A DNA stretch of 64,000 bases from Bacteroidaceae bacterium (GCA_017410245.1 JAFQRE010000034.1:1-64000), one strand, 5' to 3'. Positions 31,509 to 41,286 are shown, counted from the first letter of the stretch. Numbers and translations: made by a program. The notes: generated by a model from the sequence alone, not told the origin.

Positions 31509-33998
31509 TTACATACCACTTACACCACCGGCACCGCCTTGCGAGGCCATTCCCTCCGAAGAGCCACCTACGATGTCATCATTGACAATTGAGCGATTGG
31601 CTTTCTTGACGCGGGCATTGAGCTTACCAAATGTGTAAGTTACGCTCAACTGCAAACGTTGGGCACGCTGTCCACCCTCCGATATGGTAAGGAATCCATC
31701 ACCCTCGGCACGCATGCGATAGTGGTTGTACTTGTTGAATATATTATTGGCCGAGAGAGTCACCTTGAGTTGGTCGTTGAAGAATCGTTGTGAAACACCT
31801 ATGCCATAGTAATACCACATCAACTCGCTCTCTTGTTGCATGTGTCCATCGGGCAAGCCACCACCACCATTGATACTGATGCTACCACCCTTCCAAGGCA
31901 TCAAGTTGCAACCGGCAAAGAGAGTACCTGCCCAACGAGCCTCTTGCATATTCATATTGGGAGCATTGAATGTCTTATAGACCGGTTGTAAGTTGATGTA
32001 GTAATTGAACATCGGCGAAACCTGCCCCGATATATAAGCCGACAACCCATATACAGCCTCATTGGCAATATTGCCGTATGTAGTGCGCGAAATGGTATTA
32101 ACAGGATCTATCTGAATGAGGGGCGAAATGGCATTGGTAGATATACGGGCAAACCACTGCAGATTGAGATTAAATACCCCCTTGAAGATAGAGTATGCAG
32201 CTGTGAAAGAGTGCGACACCTCGGGTTTGAGGTCGGGATTACCTACTTGCACACTGGTGGGTGTAGTCCACTGCTCGTAGGGCGAGAGGTAGCTGATACC
32301 GGGACGATTGATGCGTTGCGTATAAGAGAAGCGCAACGACTCCATAGGCGATAGGTTGTAGTTGATAGAGGCATAGGGCACGAAGTTGCCATAGGGTTTG
32401 CCATAATCGACACGCACGCCTGCTTGCTGGAATGTCGCATCTATAAAGGTCATCTCATATCTACCTCCCAAACGAAATCCCCAACTTGTCTTGTTAAAAC
32501 CATAACCTGCGTAGAGAGCTGCAACTTGTTGGGTATAGTCAAATATCTGTTGCGCTCCACTCGACTGCCATGAATTGCCCAACAACATCATATAGTCGTC
32601 GTCACTGTGATTGAGACGCATGATATACTTGGCACCGGCCTCTACCGAGTGAACATTGTTGATGGGGTTGTTGTAATCGACCTGTACTGTGTGCTCTTGC
32701 GAGAAGGCATTGTTCTCGTTTTTCTGACCCGCCATGGGAGCATTGAGTGTCTCGTCATCGAAGACGATAGAGTCGGTATATGACGATCCATTGGGATTGT
32801 ACTCGTAGCGATAAGAGGCTGTAAGTGTGTGTTGCGGACGATTGAAGGTGTGCTGGTAGTCGAAGTTGGCCGATGCACCACCCCACAAACCCGATTGCGA
32901 AATGTTATCGATATAGTTTACCATCAAGTTGCCATCTTTCGAGAAGGTGCGGTTTAAACCCAATCCCGAAGCACCATATCGACCTAAATTTCCCGACAGA
33001 CCCAAGGTAAAGAGATTTAATGAATCTAACTCATAGCTACTCTCAAATGTCAAGAAGTGGTAGTTTCCAAGGACAGCCATATCGCCAAATTCGCTTGTAG
33101 AGATGATAGTCTTATACATATCGGGGTTGTTATAGTTGTACATGGTAGCATTGCTATACTGATTACTGACAAAACGGCCACCACTATAGTTGAGCGATGC
33201 AGTGAATTTCTTGTGTTGCAATGTCAAGTAGGCATTGCCACCAAACGAGCCTTGCAATACATCGCCATAGCCGGTGAGCGAACCGGTAATACCGGTGACA
33301 CTATTACTCTGGGCACGTGCTGTGATGATATTGATGACACCGCCTGAACCCTCGGCATCGTAGCGGGTAGAGGGGTTGGTAATGACCTGAATATCTTGCA
33401 CGCCGGCAGCCGGCATAGCTTTGAGAACCTCTTTAAGATTGTTCTTTACCATGGCCGACTCTTTGCCATTGATGAGCACCTTGAAGTCGGACGAGCCATT
33501 GAGTTGCACATTATCCTCGGCATCTACTGTCACCATAGGCACTTTGCGCATCATATCGAGCAGAGTTTGGCCATCTGACTCGGGGTCGGCAGTAACATCA
33601 TAGGTAATCTTCTCGGCATCGCTCTTGATAATGGGCTTTTGCGATACCACCACCACCTCATCGAGCTCGGTAGAAGAACGCAATTCGATACGTCCCATGT
33701 CATACTTAGCCTTCTGTGGCAACTCTATAGCTTGCTTATAGGGAGTATAACCCACCGATGTGATTTCTATTATATAGGTATCGCCTTGTTGCAGGGTCAT
33801 TGTAAATCGGCCATCGGCATCGGCCGCAAGACGTGTCACATTCTTCTTACCCTTGTATGCACCTACTGTGGCATAGGGTATTGTTTCGCCGGTTGCATCT
33901 ACAACCACACCTTGCAGTTTACATTCACTCTGAGCCATAGCTACCGTGCTCGATACCAAGCATACAGCTACCATCAATATTTGTAAAAACCTTCTCAT
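31509..33998 (-). CDS. Outer membrane beta-barrel family protein (TonB-dependent receptor-like)
   Basis: 829 residues. Signal peptide ending VAMAQ, then a CarboxypepD_reg-like domain (CKLQGVVVDATGETIPYATV). A plug-like part carries VINIITARAQ, and a large C-terminal barrel carries many aromatic-ended strands. This is the form of the outer-membrane beta-barrel family related to TonB receptors. No TonB box is evident and the substrate is unknown. It is last in the operon headed by the ABC ATPase, so it may be part of an envelope-stress or export response. The tail ends Gly/Ser-rich after the last strand. Confidence 0.83.
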   Translation of the reverse strand: MRRFLQILMVAVCLVSSTVAMAQSECKLQGVVVDATGETIPYATVGAYKGKKNVTRLAADADGRFTMTLQQGDTYIIEITSVGYTPYKQAIELPQKAKYDMGRIELRSSTELDEVVVVSQKPIIKSDAEKITYDVTADPESDGQTLLDMMRKVPMVTVDAEDNVQLNGSSDFKVLINGKESAMVKNNLKEVLKAMPAAGVQDIQVITNPSTRYDAEGSGGVINIITARAQSNSVTGITGSLTGYGDVLQGSFGGNAYLTLQHKKFTASLNYSGGRFVSNQYSNATMYNYNNPDMYKTIISTSEFGDMAVLGNYHFLTFESSYELDSLNLFTLGLSGNLGRYGASGLGLNRTFSKDGNLMVNYIDNISQSGLWGGASANFDYQHTFNRPQHTLTASYRYEYNPNGSSYTDSIVFDDETLNAPMAGQKNENNAFSQEHTVQVDYNNPINNVHSVEAGAKYIMRLNHSDDDYMMLLGNSWQSSGAQQIFDYTQQVAALYAGYGFNKTSWGFRLGGRYEMTFIDATFQQAGVRVDYGKPYGNFVPYASINYNLSPMESLRFSYTQRINRPGISYLSPYEQWTTPTSVQVGNPDLKPEVSHSFTAAYSIFKGVFNLNLQWFARISTNAISPLIQIDPVNTISRTTYGNIANEAVYGLSAYISGQVSPMFNYYINLQPVYKTFNAPNMNMQEARWAGTLFAGCNLMPWKGGSISINGGGGLPDGHMQQESELMWYYYGIGVSQRFFNDQLKVTLSANNIFNKYNHYRMRAEGDGFLTISEGGQRAQRLQLSVTYTFGKLNARVKKANRSIVNDDIVGGSSEGMASQGGAGGVSGM

Positions 33999-34064
33999 AG
34001 GAATTTTCTTTTTAAAGTTTATTTATGGTAATTATTTGTTTTGTTGATTATTGATTATCACACA

Positions 34065-35093
34065 TCAGAGACCTATTTTTACAATCTCTTTGCCGTCTTC
34101 TTTCACAACGATGCCAGTAGGAGTAATCTGCACAGTTTCGTCTTCGGTTTCAACATGTACACCGGTTAATGACACATTCACTTTCTCTCCTGTTTCGGTC
34201 TCTACGAGAATGCCCGAAGGCGATATATCGACCTTATCCGAATCACTTTCTACTTTCACAATCGAAGAAGTAGCTGCATCGCCCGACATGACTATAGTCT
34301 TACCATCATCATCGCTCTTGATGATAATCGACCCGGCATTGGTATGTGATGTAATAGTACAATCTTCAATAACAGCCATATCACGACAAGCATCGTTCCA
34401 TGAGCATACGCCAAAATTGCTATCGCTCAACTCTATGGCCGAGCAAGTACCCATTATGTCCATAGCACCCACATTGCTGTCATCGACACGCAATGCGAGG
34501 TTATCGCCATTGATTTTCATGGCACCTACATTGCTGTTCTCTATATCGAGTTTTTTGGATACAATACAATCGCTTCCCGAGAGTACACCCAAATTGCTAT
34601 CCGAAACAAGCAAGTCGCTCAGCGACGAAACAAGCATGGCACCTACACTGGCATGTTGCAGTCGCACATCGGCAGTGGGTACATCATTATATATCTTCAG
34701 GTCGCTACTGCGAGGCAACTCGATAGTGAGACATAGCCCCTCGCCCACCAACGCATCTACCTTATCGAGCATAACAAGGATAGAGTCGCCACGAAGTACA
34801 GCCGAAACACCGTCGGAAGGGTCGATGAAGTGAACAGAACGCATCGAATCGACAGCTCCCTCATAGGTAGTTATGCTTATATAGCAATCGGGTACAGAGG
34901 TAGCATCGGTAGCGGTGATGAGCATCTTATAATTATATAGATTTTCGTTCTCGAAATCGGCATCTTCAATAGTTTCAATCACCCAATCTTTCAACGAAGA
35001 GGGTATACTGCGTATAGCTATACTGATGTATATAATAGGAGCAATGATAATCACAGCCAAAGCTACGATGAGAAATATTGTTGAACGTTTCAT
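34065..35093 (-). CDS. Membrane-anchored adhesin-like (DUF2807/DUF4097-type) protein
   Basis: 342 residues. One N-terminal membrane helix (about 5-27), then a long beta-rich region with repeated steps DSNLGVL, NSNVGAM, DSNVGAM and DSNFGVC. This looks like the beta-helix of putative auto-transporter adhesin-like heads. The last 90 residues are a second repetitive series (SPSGILVETETG, LTGVHVETED, TPTGIVVKED). Similar proteins commonly sit beside YtrA-type GntR/ABC operons in Bacteroidetes. Function unknown. Confidence 0.6.
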   Translation of the reverse strand: MKRSTIFLIVALAVIIIAPIIYISIAIRSIPSSLKDWVIETIEDADFENENLYNYKMLITATDATSVPDCYISITTYEGAVDSMRSVHFIDPSDGVSAVLRGDSILVMLDKVDALVGEGLCLTIELPRSSDLKIYNDVPTADVRLQHASVGAMLVSSLSDLLVSDSNLGVLSGSDCIVSKKLDIENSNVGAMKINGDNLALRVDDSNVGAMDIMGTCSAIELSDSNFGVCSWNDACRDMAVIEDCTITSHTNAGSIIIKSDDDGKTIVMSGDAATSSIVKVESDSDKVDISPSGILVETETGEKVNVSLTGVHVETEDETVQITPTGIVVKEDGKEIVKIGL

Positions 35094-35123
35094 AGTAAAA
35101 GTATTTAATAAATTGTTAGCAGA

Positions 35124-35498
35124 TTATTTGTTTGAATATTTGGACAGATACTCGGCATAGCGAGTATCTATCTCCTCTACCGATATGCCCAGGGTATATA
35201 GACGATTGAAAAACAGAGGCAGCTCGTCGTTGAAGAAACGCTCGCGACGTATAGCCTTGATATGATGCTTACCCTCGGGCGATACATAGTAGCCAATGCC
35301 TCGCTTGTTGAATATAATCTCTTGCTGTTGCAACCACTCATACGAGCGTACAACGGTGTTGGCATTTACCTCGACAAGAGCCGCATACTCGCGTATAGAA
35401 GGAATACGCTCGCCGGGCGGAAACTTGTTTTCGAGTATCTCATCGCAAATGCGCTCGGCGATTTGCAGATAGATAGATTGATTGTCACGAAATATCAT
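35124..35498 (-). CDS. GntR-family transcriptional regulator, YtrA type
   Basis: 124 residues from the ATG at 35498. Winged-helix DNA-binding domain: YLQIAERICDEILENKFPPG, then IPSIREYAALVEVNANTVVR. The short C-terminal helical part without a ligand domain is typical of the YtrA subfamily, which usually represses its own ABC operon. Start chosen because it gives the family N-terminus and a 7-base gap after the permease; the longer frame would overlap it. A probable operator is at 37184-37205. Confidence 0.88.
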   Translation of the reverse strand: MIFRDNQSIYLQIAERICDEILENKFPPGERIPSIREYAALVEVNANTVVRSYEWLQQQEIIFNKRGIGYYVSPEGKHHIKAIRRERFFNDELPLFFNRLYTLGISVEEIDTRYAEYLSKYSNK

Positions 35499-35505
35499 AA
35501 GGCAA

Positions 35506-36255
35506 CTATTTTTTGGTTTCATTCACCTCCATTTCGCTGATGCGCATATAGCTTACACCAAAGAAAAGGAGTGTTACGACTACCGTCATTACAATCATGA
35601 AGTTTGCACCGGTGCGATTTACAGTATCAAAGTTTTCCCACTCCGAGAAGGCATTTACACCTATTGCATGAGCACCTACAGCAATGGTCATGAGCAACAT
35701 GAAGGCAAAACTGACTACTATATACAAGCCGGTGGTCTTCAAGAAACTGTTCTTGGTAAAGATTGTTGCACCCATCAAGTAGAATGCGACAGCAGGTAAA
35801 TACGACAATATATACAGCAGTACTACCGAGCCATCTACATCGATACCGGCAAAGGGAGCCTCAAACTGCGGCATGGAGAGTGTAAAAAGAGCCGTTACCA
35901 ATGTAGCACAATACTGGGCTACAAACAACGCCACCGCAAACATGATGGGTATATATATGTACAGATGCACTACCATGGCCAAGAACTTCTCGAACTGCGA
36001 AGCCGGAGTGAGCAAGAACTTGATCTTCTGGGCACGAGGTGTAAAGAAGTAGTTCAACGAGCTGGCCGAAATAATGGCGAAAAGAAACAATGCCGCAGAG
36101 GCGTTAAAGAAATCGGGCTTGGTGCCAAAAATAAATTGTAAAGCAGCAAAAACCCCTGAAAGAATAGCAAATTGCAGACGCAAACCACGATACTCTGAAA
36201 AATACTTGTTGAGATATGCGCCAAAACGCGATATTGAAAAGACTTGATTTTCCAT
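35506..36255 (-). CDS. ABC transporter permease-type membrane protein
   Basis: 249 residues with six hydrophobic segments, and no ATPase motif. Start at 36255 chosen since the longer frame overlaps the ATPase gene. The pattern and place, directly after the ABC ATPase (19-base gap) and before the GntR regulator, indicate the membrane subunit of this exporter-like system. Sequence similarity to named permeases is not evident by eye. Confidence 0.78.
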   Translation of the reverse strand: MENQVFSISRFGAYLNKYFSEYRGLRLQFAILSGVFAALQFIFGTKPDFFNASAALFLFAIISASSLNYFFTPRAQKIKFLLTPASQFEKFLAMVVHLYIYIPIMFAVALFVAQYCATLVTALFTLSMPQFEAPFAGIDVDGSVVLLYILSYLPAVAFYLMGATIFTKNSFLKTTGLYIVVSFAFMLLMTIAVGAHAIGVNAFSEWENFDTVNRTGANFMIVMTVVVTLLFFGVSYMRISEMEVNETKK

Positions 36256-36274
36256 AATTACATTCGATTGAGGA

Positions 36275-37108
36275 TTAGACAAAGAGTTGTTGCACCAACA
36301 AAGGGTTGGCAATAACAGCATTAAAGAGCGACTCCAAATCGACTTGTGTATCTACTCCATCGACATTGGGACGCACCCCTACAAAGCCTTCGGGTGTAAA
36401 GGTAGAGTAGATGCAACCCTGCAAATCCTCCTTTGAAGTGGTGCGTATAAACTCCAACTTCTCGGCAATGCGCATTACATCTTCGTTAAGTATCATGGTG
36501 TTGTCGTGCAAGAGCAACACACGATCTATCATACTCTCCAAGTCGCGCACCTGGTGTGTAGAGATGATGATACTGCGATTGTCATTCATACCCATAGCTA
36601 TAACCTTGCGGAATTGACTCTTGGAGGGTATATCCATACCGTTGGTAGGCTCGTCCATGAGGAGCAAGGGTGTGTTGGTAGCAAGAGCAAACGACACGAT
36701 AAACTTCTTCTTTTGTCCCATAGAGTATTGCGAGAGCTTCTTGACAGGTGGCAACTCAAATATTTGCAAATAGTTGTTAAACTCCTCGCGGCTGAAATGA
36801 GGATAGAATGAAGCATTATACTTGACATACACTTCGGCCGATACCTCGGGCAAATCGAATTCCTCGGGCAGAAGGTAGATATTGCGCAACATCTCGGGAG
36901 TGCGCTTGAATGCTGCCACTTCGTTATAAGTAACTGTTCCGATTTGGGGTTTCATCAATCCGGTCAAGAGATACAACAAGGTAGATTTGCCACTACCATT
37001 CTTTCCAAGCAGGCCATACACGCCACCGGGAGTAATCTCGACGTTGAGTTTGTTGAGCAGATACTCGTTGCGACGATACGAGAATGCCATGTTTTCTACT
37101 TTCAACAT
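36275..37108 (-). CDS. ABC transporter ATP-binding protein
   Basis: 277 residues. Walker A GLLGKNGSGKSTLLYLL, degenerate signature YSMGQKKKF, Walker B LLLMDEPTNGMD, and the switch STHQVRD. It belongs to the YtrB/CcmA-like group of exporter ATPases. First gene of a five-gene operon (ATPase, permease, GntR, adhesin-like, barrel). The repressor encoded third probably controls the whole unit. The substrate is unknown; YtrA-type systems in Firmicutes respond to cell-wall antibiotics. Confidence 0.92.
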   Translation of the reverse strand: MLKVENMAFSYRRNEYLLNKLNVEITPGGVYGLLGKNGSGKSTLLYLLTGLMKPQIGTVTYNEVAAFKRTPEMLRNIYLLPEEFDLPEVSAEVYVKYNASFYPHFSREEFNNYLQIFELPPVKKLSQYSMGQKKKFIVSFALATNTPLLLMDEPTNGMDIPSKSQFRKVIAMGMNDNRSIIISTHQVRDLESMIDRVLLLHDNTMILNEDVMRIAEKLEFIRTTSKEDLQGCIYSTFTPEGFVGVRPNVDGVDTQVDLESLFNAVIANPLLVQQLFV

Positions 37109-37183
37109 AATCTTCTATATTTTTGATGTTTTCAATTCTATTGTTTTCTATCACAACCAAGAGTCAGATGACACACTGTTATG

Positions 37184-37205
37184 GTGTATTAGTTTAATAG
37201 TACAC
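37184..37205. promoter_or_regulatory. Probable GntR (YtrA-type) operator
   Basis: Arms GTGTA (37184-37188) and TACAC (37201-37205) are separated by 12 bases, with further inner symmetry TTA...TAG. This resembles GTGTA...TACAC operators of YtrA-type repressors. It covers the predicted transcription start (about 37200) of the operon that encodes such a repressor, as expected for autorepression. Confidence 0.65.
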
Positions 37206-37206
37206 T

Positions 37207-37237
37207 GTAAAGGTATATAGATTTTTTATATCTCCAA
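37207..37237 (-). promoter_or_regulatory. Promoter of the ABC/GntR operon
   Basis: On the minus strand TTG (37237-37235) and TACCTTTAC (37215-37207), 19 bases apart. The -7 box differs from consensus at its last G. Start near 37200, within the inverted repeat at 37184-37205. Confidence 0.6.
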
Positions 37238-37264
37238 AAAAAATCGCAAAAAAATTAGATATTT

Positions 37265-37295
37265 TTGTTATTTTCGCCAACAAGTAGTACTTTTG
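37265..37295 (+). promoter_or_regulatory. Promoter of the acidic protein-OmpA-sppA-lpxK operon
   Basis: TTG at 37265-37267 and TACTTTTG at 37288-37295, separated by 20 bases, fit the Bacteroidetes consensus. Start near 37302, 52 bases before the ATG at 37354. Confidence 0.7.
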
Positions 37296-37353
37296 AGGTA
37301 GAAAACCAAAACTCCAAAATAAAGAACACATTATTAAATAATAGCAAACGATT

Positions 37354-37680
37354 ATGAGTCAAGACAACGATTTCTTTTCATTTGATGATGACAAGGCGGT
37401 AGAGTTTATCCGTCCACGCCTACCCCAAGAGATACAAGATAAGTATAGCGACAACGAGATTATCTACATAGGCGACATAGTATATGACTTCTATGAGAAA
37501 AAAGGCTTCTTCGACGAGAATAACGATGAAGAGATAGATCTCGATGTAGATGAGTTGATAGAATTTGTCCGCACCAGCCTCAAGAAAGACGAGGGTGCCG
37601 AGTATGCCGATGAAGACATAGAATTCTTGGTACGAGGCGAACTCGACTACGAGGAGTATCTGGGCATGTGGGAGGCTTGA
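37354..37680 (+). CDS. Small acidic conserved protein of unknown function
   Basis: 108 residues, rich in Asp and Glu, no signal or membrane segment. It includes RPRLPQEIQDKYSDNEIIYI and a second part ADEDIEFLVRGELDYEEYLG. Both halves show a similar P/E-(Y)-x-(D)-(D/N)-E-(I)-x-(F/Y) rhythm, so it may be an internal duplication of a small helical unit. The family seems restricted to Bacteroidetes. Heads an operon with an OmpA-like protein, SppA and LpxK. Confidence 0.75.
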   Translation: MSQDNDFFSFDDDKAVEFIRPRLPQEIQDKYSDNEIIYIGDIVYDFYEKKGFFDENNDEEIDLDVDELIEFVRTSLKKDEGAEYADEDIEFLVRGELDYEEYLGMWEA

Positions 37681-37686
37681 TAAGTG

Positions 37687-38340
37687 ATGAAGAGACCGCA
37701 TTTGATGATAGCACTGGTAGCCTTGAGTAGTGTGCTACCGGTATGGGGCAATACCACAGCCGATAGCTGGATAGACAAGCTATTCAAGCGCAACGACAAG
37801 GCACAAGAGGTAGTAGAGCACCCTAAGCTACCCGAATTGACAGTAGATGAAAACCTTGCCATACCCGAGCTTGACAAGAAGCAGAAGGCCAAAGCCGTTA
37901 AGTTGCAAGCCATAGAGGCCGAACGACTGAAAAAGAGCGAAGGCATGTCGGTAGAGTTGATGCGCGACAATGAAGTAATACACATCACCATTGCAGCATC
38001 GACACTCTTCGCACCCAACGAAACCACCCTACTCGACTCGTCCGATGCCATATTGCGTTCGCTACTACCATGCCTACGCACCCCCGACTACTACCACATG
38101 CTACTTGTCATGCACAGCGACAATACCGGCAACGAGGAGTACAACTATGCCCTCACAACCGACCGCGTGTCGGCCATATACGATTGGTTTGAGATAAATG
38201 GTGGCTGTGTAGAGTATGTTGTGCCGTATGCAGCAGGTAGTTTCGAGCCTATAGTAGCCAACAATACAATAGCCGGACGTGCCAAGAACCGTCGTTTAGA
38301 AATATACCTCATTCCGGCCGAGGCTATGTTTAAGAAGTAA
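37687..38340 (+). CDS. Exported OmpA-like protein
   Basis: 217 residues. Signal peptide ending VLPVWG. Residues about 90-215 look like the OmpA C-terminal peptidoglycan-binding fold: IHITIAASTLFAPNETTLLD, VMHSDNTGNEEYNYALTTDR (the TD...N..L...R motif), and GRAKNRRLEIYLIP. Binds cell wall at the periplasmic face. The middle (50-85) is a charged helix. Follows the acidic protein by six bases. ATG chosen over the GTG just before. Confidence 0.8.
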   Translation: MKRPHLMIALVALSSVLPVWGNTTADSWIDKLFKRNDKAQEVVEHPKLPELTVDENLAIPELDKKQKAKAVKLQAIEAERLKKSEGMSVELMRDNEVIHITIAASTLFAPNETTLLDSSDAILRSLLPCLRTPDYYHMLLVMHSDNTGNEEYNYALTTDRVSAIYDWFEINGGCVEYVVPYAAGSFEPIVANNTIAGRAKNRRLEIYLIPAEAMFKK

Positions 38341-38366
38341 ACAGAAACATTAATACAGATAGAATT

Positions 38367-40136
38367 ATGAAAAAGTTTTTTAAGACCACATTTGCCTGTG
38401 TACTGGGTACACTGATAGCAGGCATGCTCTTTGTTCTTATCTTTACATTTGGTATCATAGGAACTATAGCATCATCGGTATCGTCCGAAGAAGTAGAGTA
38501 TATCCCCACCGAAAATACAGTATTGAAACTAAGCCTCAGCGGCAGTGTGCAAGAGCGCGAGATAGAAGATCCTATGGCTGCTTTCACCTCTGACAATACA
38601 GCACAATTGGGACTTGATAAATTTCGTCGCGCCATTGAGGTAGCTACTACCAACGACAACATCAAAGGTATCTATATCGATGCTCGTGGCATCTCGGCCA
38701 TGCCGGCCTCTATCGAAGAGATACGCAACCTCTTGGTGGAGTTTAAGGAGAATTCGGGCAAGTGGATATATGCCTATGCCGACAACTACACACAAGGCGA
38801 CTACATCATTGCATCGGTTGCCGACAAAGTGATAATCAACCCCATAGGAACTGTCGATATTCATGGATTGGGTGGCATACAGATGTTCTATCCTCGCTTG
38901 TTCGACAAGTTGGGTGTCGAATTTCTTGTTTTCCGTGTTGGTACATACAAGTCGGCCGTAGAGCCTTACATGTGCGACAAGATGAGCGATGCCAACCGCG
39001 AGCAAACATTGGTATATCTCAATACTATATGGGATACATACACACAAGGTGTAACAGCCTCTCGTGGCTTCTCGGCCAACCACTTCAACGATGTAGCCAA
39101 CTCTATCACTTCGTTGCGTCCTACTCAAGACATGCTCACCTACAACCTTGTAGATACTATGATGTATCGTCCCGAGTTTAATACATGGCTCAAGAAACAA
39201 GTAGGTATCGATGAGGACAAGGACATCAAATTTGCATCGGTATCGGACCTCGCATCGGTAGCCCAAGAGAAGAATAAATCGAAAAACGAAATAGCAATTG
39301 TATATGCTGTTGGCGTAATCACAAAGAGCGGTGGTGAAGGCATCAATAGCGAAGAGCTTGTACCCGAACTTACCAAGATACGCAAAGATGATGATATCAA
39401 GGCCGTAGTATTTCGCGTAAACTCGCCCGGTGGTAGTGCATACGCATCGGAGCAGATTTGGGCCGAGTTGGAAGCTATCCAAGCCGCCGGTAAGAAGATC
39501 ATTGTATCAATGGGCGATATGGCCGCTTCGGGTGGTTATTATATCTCTTGTGGTGCCGACTATATCTTTGCCGAGAATACTACACTCACAGGCTCAATAG
39601 GTGTATTTGGTCTTATGCCTTGCGCCGAGGAGTTGTTTACCGACAAGTTGGGCTTGCAATTTGACGCAGCACGCACTCACGAGCATGGCTTTGTTTTCGG
39701 TGATGCCATATACCAAAAGATGGGACAAGCCGAGAGCATAGCAATGCAACGCAATGTTGAATATATATATGACCTCTTTACTCGCCGTTGTGCCGAAGGT
39801 CGTGGTGTTGCTCAAGACGATATCAAGAAAATAGCCGAGGGTCGTGTATGGGCCGGTAAGACAGCTTGCGAATTGGGTCTTGTAGATTCGATAGGTAGCT
39901 TAGACGATGCTATTGCATATGCTGCCGAAGCGGCTCAATTGCAAGACTATAAGATAAGCACCTACCCCACTATCAAGACCTCGTTTGAGCGTTTGATGGA
40001 GAAGTTTGGCAACTCAACTCGTATGACTATTGGCGCATGGTTGTTGGGTGAAGATGCCGAATACATACAAAATATACGCAACATCGAAAACATCAGTGGC
40101 ATACAAGCTCGTATGGACAATATCACCATCGAATAA
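38367..40136 (+). CDS. sppA: Signal peptide peptidase SppA, 67K type
   Basis: 589 residues. One N-terminal membrane helix, then two tandem S49 domains. The catalytic Lys region GKWIYAYADNYTQGDYIIAS is in the first, and the Ser in GDMAASGGYYIS in the second, as in the long E. coli form. It degrades cleaved signal peptides in the membrane. The stop overlaps the lpxK start by one base (TAATG), indicating coupling. Confidence 0.94.
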   Translation: MKKFFKTTFACVLGTLIAGMLFVLIFTFGIIGTIASSVSSEEVEYIPTENTVLKLSLSGSVQEREIEDPMAAFTSDNTAQLGLDKFRRAIEVATTNDNIKGIYIDARGISAMPASIEEIRNLLVEFKENSGKWIYAYADNYTQGDYIIASVADKVIINPIGTVDIHGLGGIQMFYPRLFDKLGVEFLVFRVGTYKSAVEPYMCDKMSDANREQTLVYLNTIWDTYTQGVTASRGFSANHFNDVANSITSLRPTQDMLTYNLVDTMMYRPEFNTWLKKQVGIDEDKDIKFASVSDLASVAQEKNKSKNEIAIVYAVGVITKSGGEGINSEELVPELTKIRKDDDIKAVVFRVNSPGGSAYASEQIWAELEAIQAAGKKIIVSMGDMAASGGYYISCGADYIFAENTTLTGSIGVFGLMPCAEELFTDKLGLQFDAARTHEHGFVFGDAIYQKMGQAESIAMQRNVEYIYDLFTRRCAEGRGVAQDDIKKIAEGRVWAGKTACELGLVDSIGSLDDAIAYAAEAAQLQDYKISTYPTIKTSFERLMEKFGNSTRMTIGAWLLGEDAEYIQNIRNIENISGIQARMDNITIE

Positions 40137-41203
40137 TGCCTCGAACTATCGACATACCGCACATCTGCAAGCCACTGCTTCCATTGGCATGGTTGTATAG
40201 TGCAGGTGTGTGGGTAAGAAACCAACTCTTCGACCGTCGAATACTCCCGGTCGAAGAGTTTTCTATACCCGTCATTTCGGTGGGTAACCTCACTGTGGGC
40301 GGAACGGGCAAAACGCCCATGATAGAGTATCTCATTGAACTCATATCGCCACACAGACGCGTAGCCGTACTCAGCCGAGGCTACCGACGCAAAAGCAAAG
40401 GTTTTGTTGTAGCAAACGCACAAACCACTACCCTCGATATAGGCGATGAACCATATCAGATACATTGCAAATATAACAACTTAATAGTAGCAGTCGATAG
40501 CAATCGTCGCCGAGGCATCAAACAACTGCTAACCCTCTCTACCCCACCCGAGGTCATACTGCTCGATGATGCTCACCAACATCGCTATGTACTACCATCA
40601 CTCTCTATTGTGTTGTGCGACTACAACCGTCCCATATATGCCGACCTACCCCTTCCGGCCGGCCGACTGCGTGAGCCTCACAGTGGATTGCGCCGCGCAC
40701 ACATCGTAGTACTCACCAAAACTCCTCATACCCTCACACAACAAGAGATAGCCGAGGAGGCTAAGCTCTTGCACATAAGCCATCAGGAGCTATATGCAGC
40801 TCATATCGAGTATCAACAGCTACACCACATTACCGATGCAAGCCGACACGACATAGCCTCAACAATAGCCCACAGACCGGTAATACTCTTTACAGGCATA
40901 GCCAATCCCATGCCTATGATGCAATATATCGAGAGATATACCTCGCATATCACCTGCATGACATACCCCGACCACCATGACTTCAGTACCAATGAGCTGA
41001 ACGAGTTGTCCCAACGTGCCCAACGTGAAGATGCTGTCATAATTACAACCGAGAAAGATGCCGCACGACTCAATCATATCAAATTGCCCGAAGAAGTAGC
41101 CAAACATTGCTATATATTGCCCATGAAAACAGCCATACAGCCCACAAGTCAGGCAATCGACTTTGACAATTTGATACTTCAAAAAATAGGGATAAATCAA
41201 TAA
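40136..41203 (+). CDS. lpxK: Tetraacyldisaccharide 4'-kinase
   Basis: 355 residues. Phosphorylates the 4' position of the lipid A disaccharide precursor at the inner membrane. P-loop VGNLTVGGTGKTP, the catalytic region LLDDAHQHRYV, and TEKDAARL near the end are typical. The start overlaps sppA by one base. It is the last gene of its operon. Complete. Confidence 0.95.
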   Translation: MPRTIDIPHICKPLLPLAWLYSAGVWVRNQLFDRRILPVEEFSIPVISVGNLTVGGTGKTPMIEYLIELISPHRRVAVLSRGYRRKSKGFVVANAQTTTLDIGDEPYQIHCKYNNLIVAVDSNRRRGIKQLLTLSTPPEVILLDDAHQHRYVLPSLSIVLCDYNRPIYADLPLPAGRLREPHSGLRRAHIVVLTKTPHTLTQQEIAEEAKLLHISHQELYAAHIEYQQLHHITDASRHDIASTIAHRPVILFTGIANPMPMMQYIERYTSHITCMTYPDHHDFSTNELNELSQRAQREDAVIITTEKDAARLNHIKLPEEVAKHCYILPMKTAIQPTSQAIDFDNLILQKIGINQ

Positions 41204-41286
41204 ATACACACCTCCAAGATTGCACATTACATCAACTCGTGTGCAAAACATATACATTAAGGCTTCACTTGACTGCGCTTAAATAG

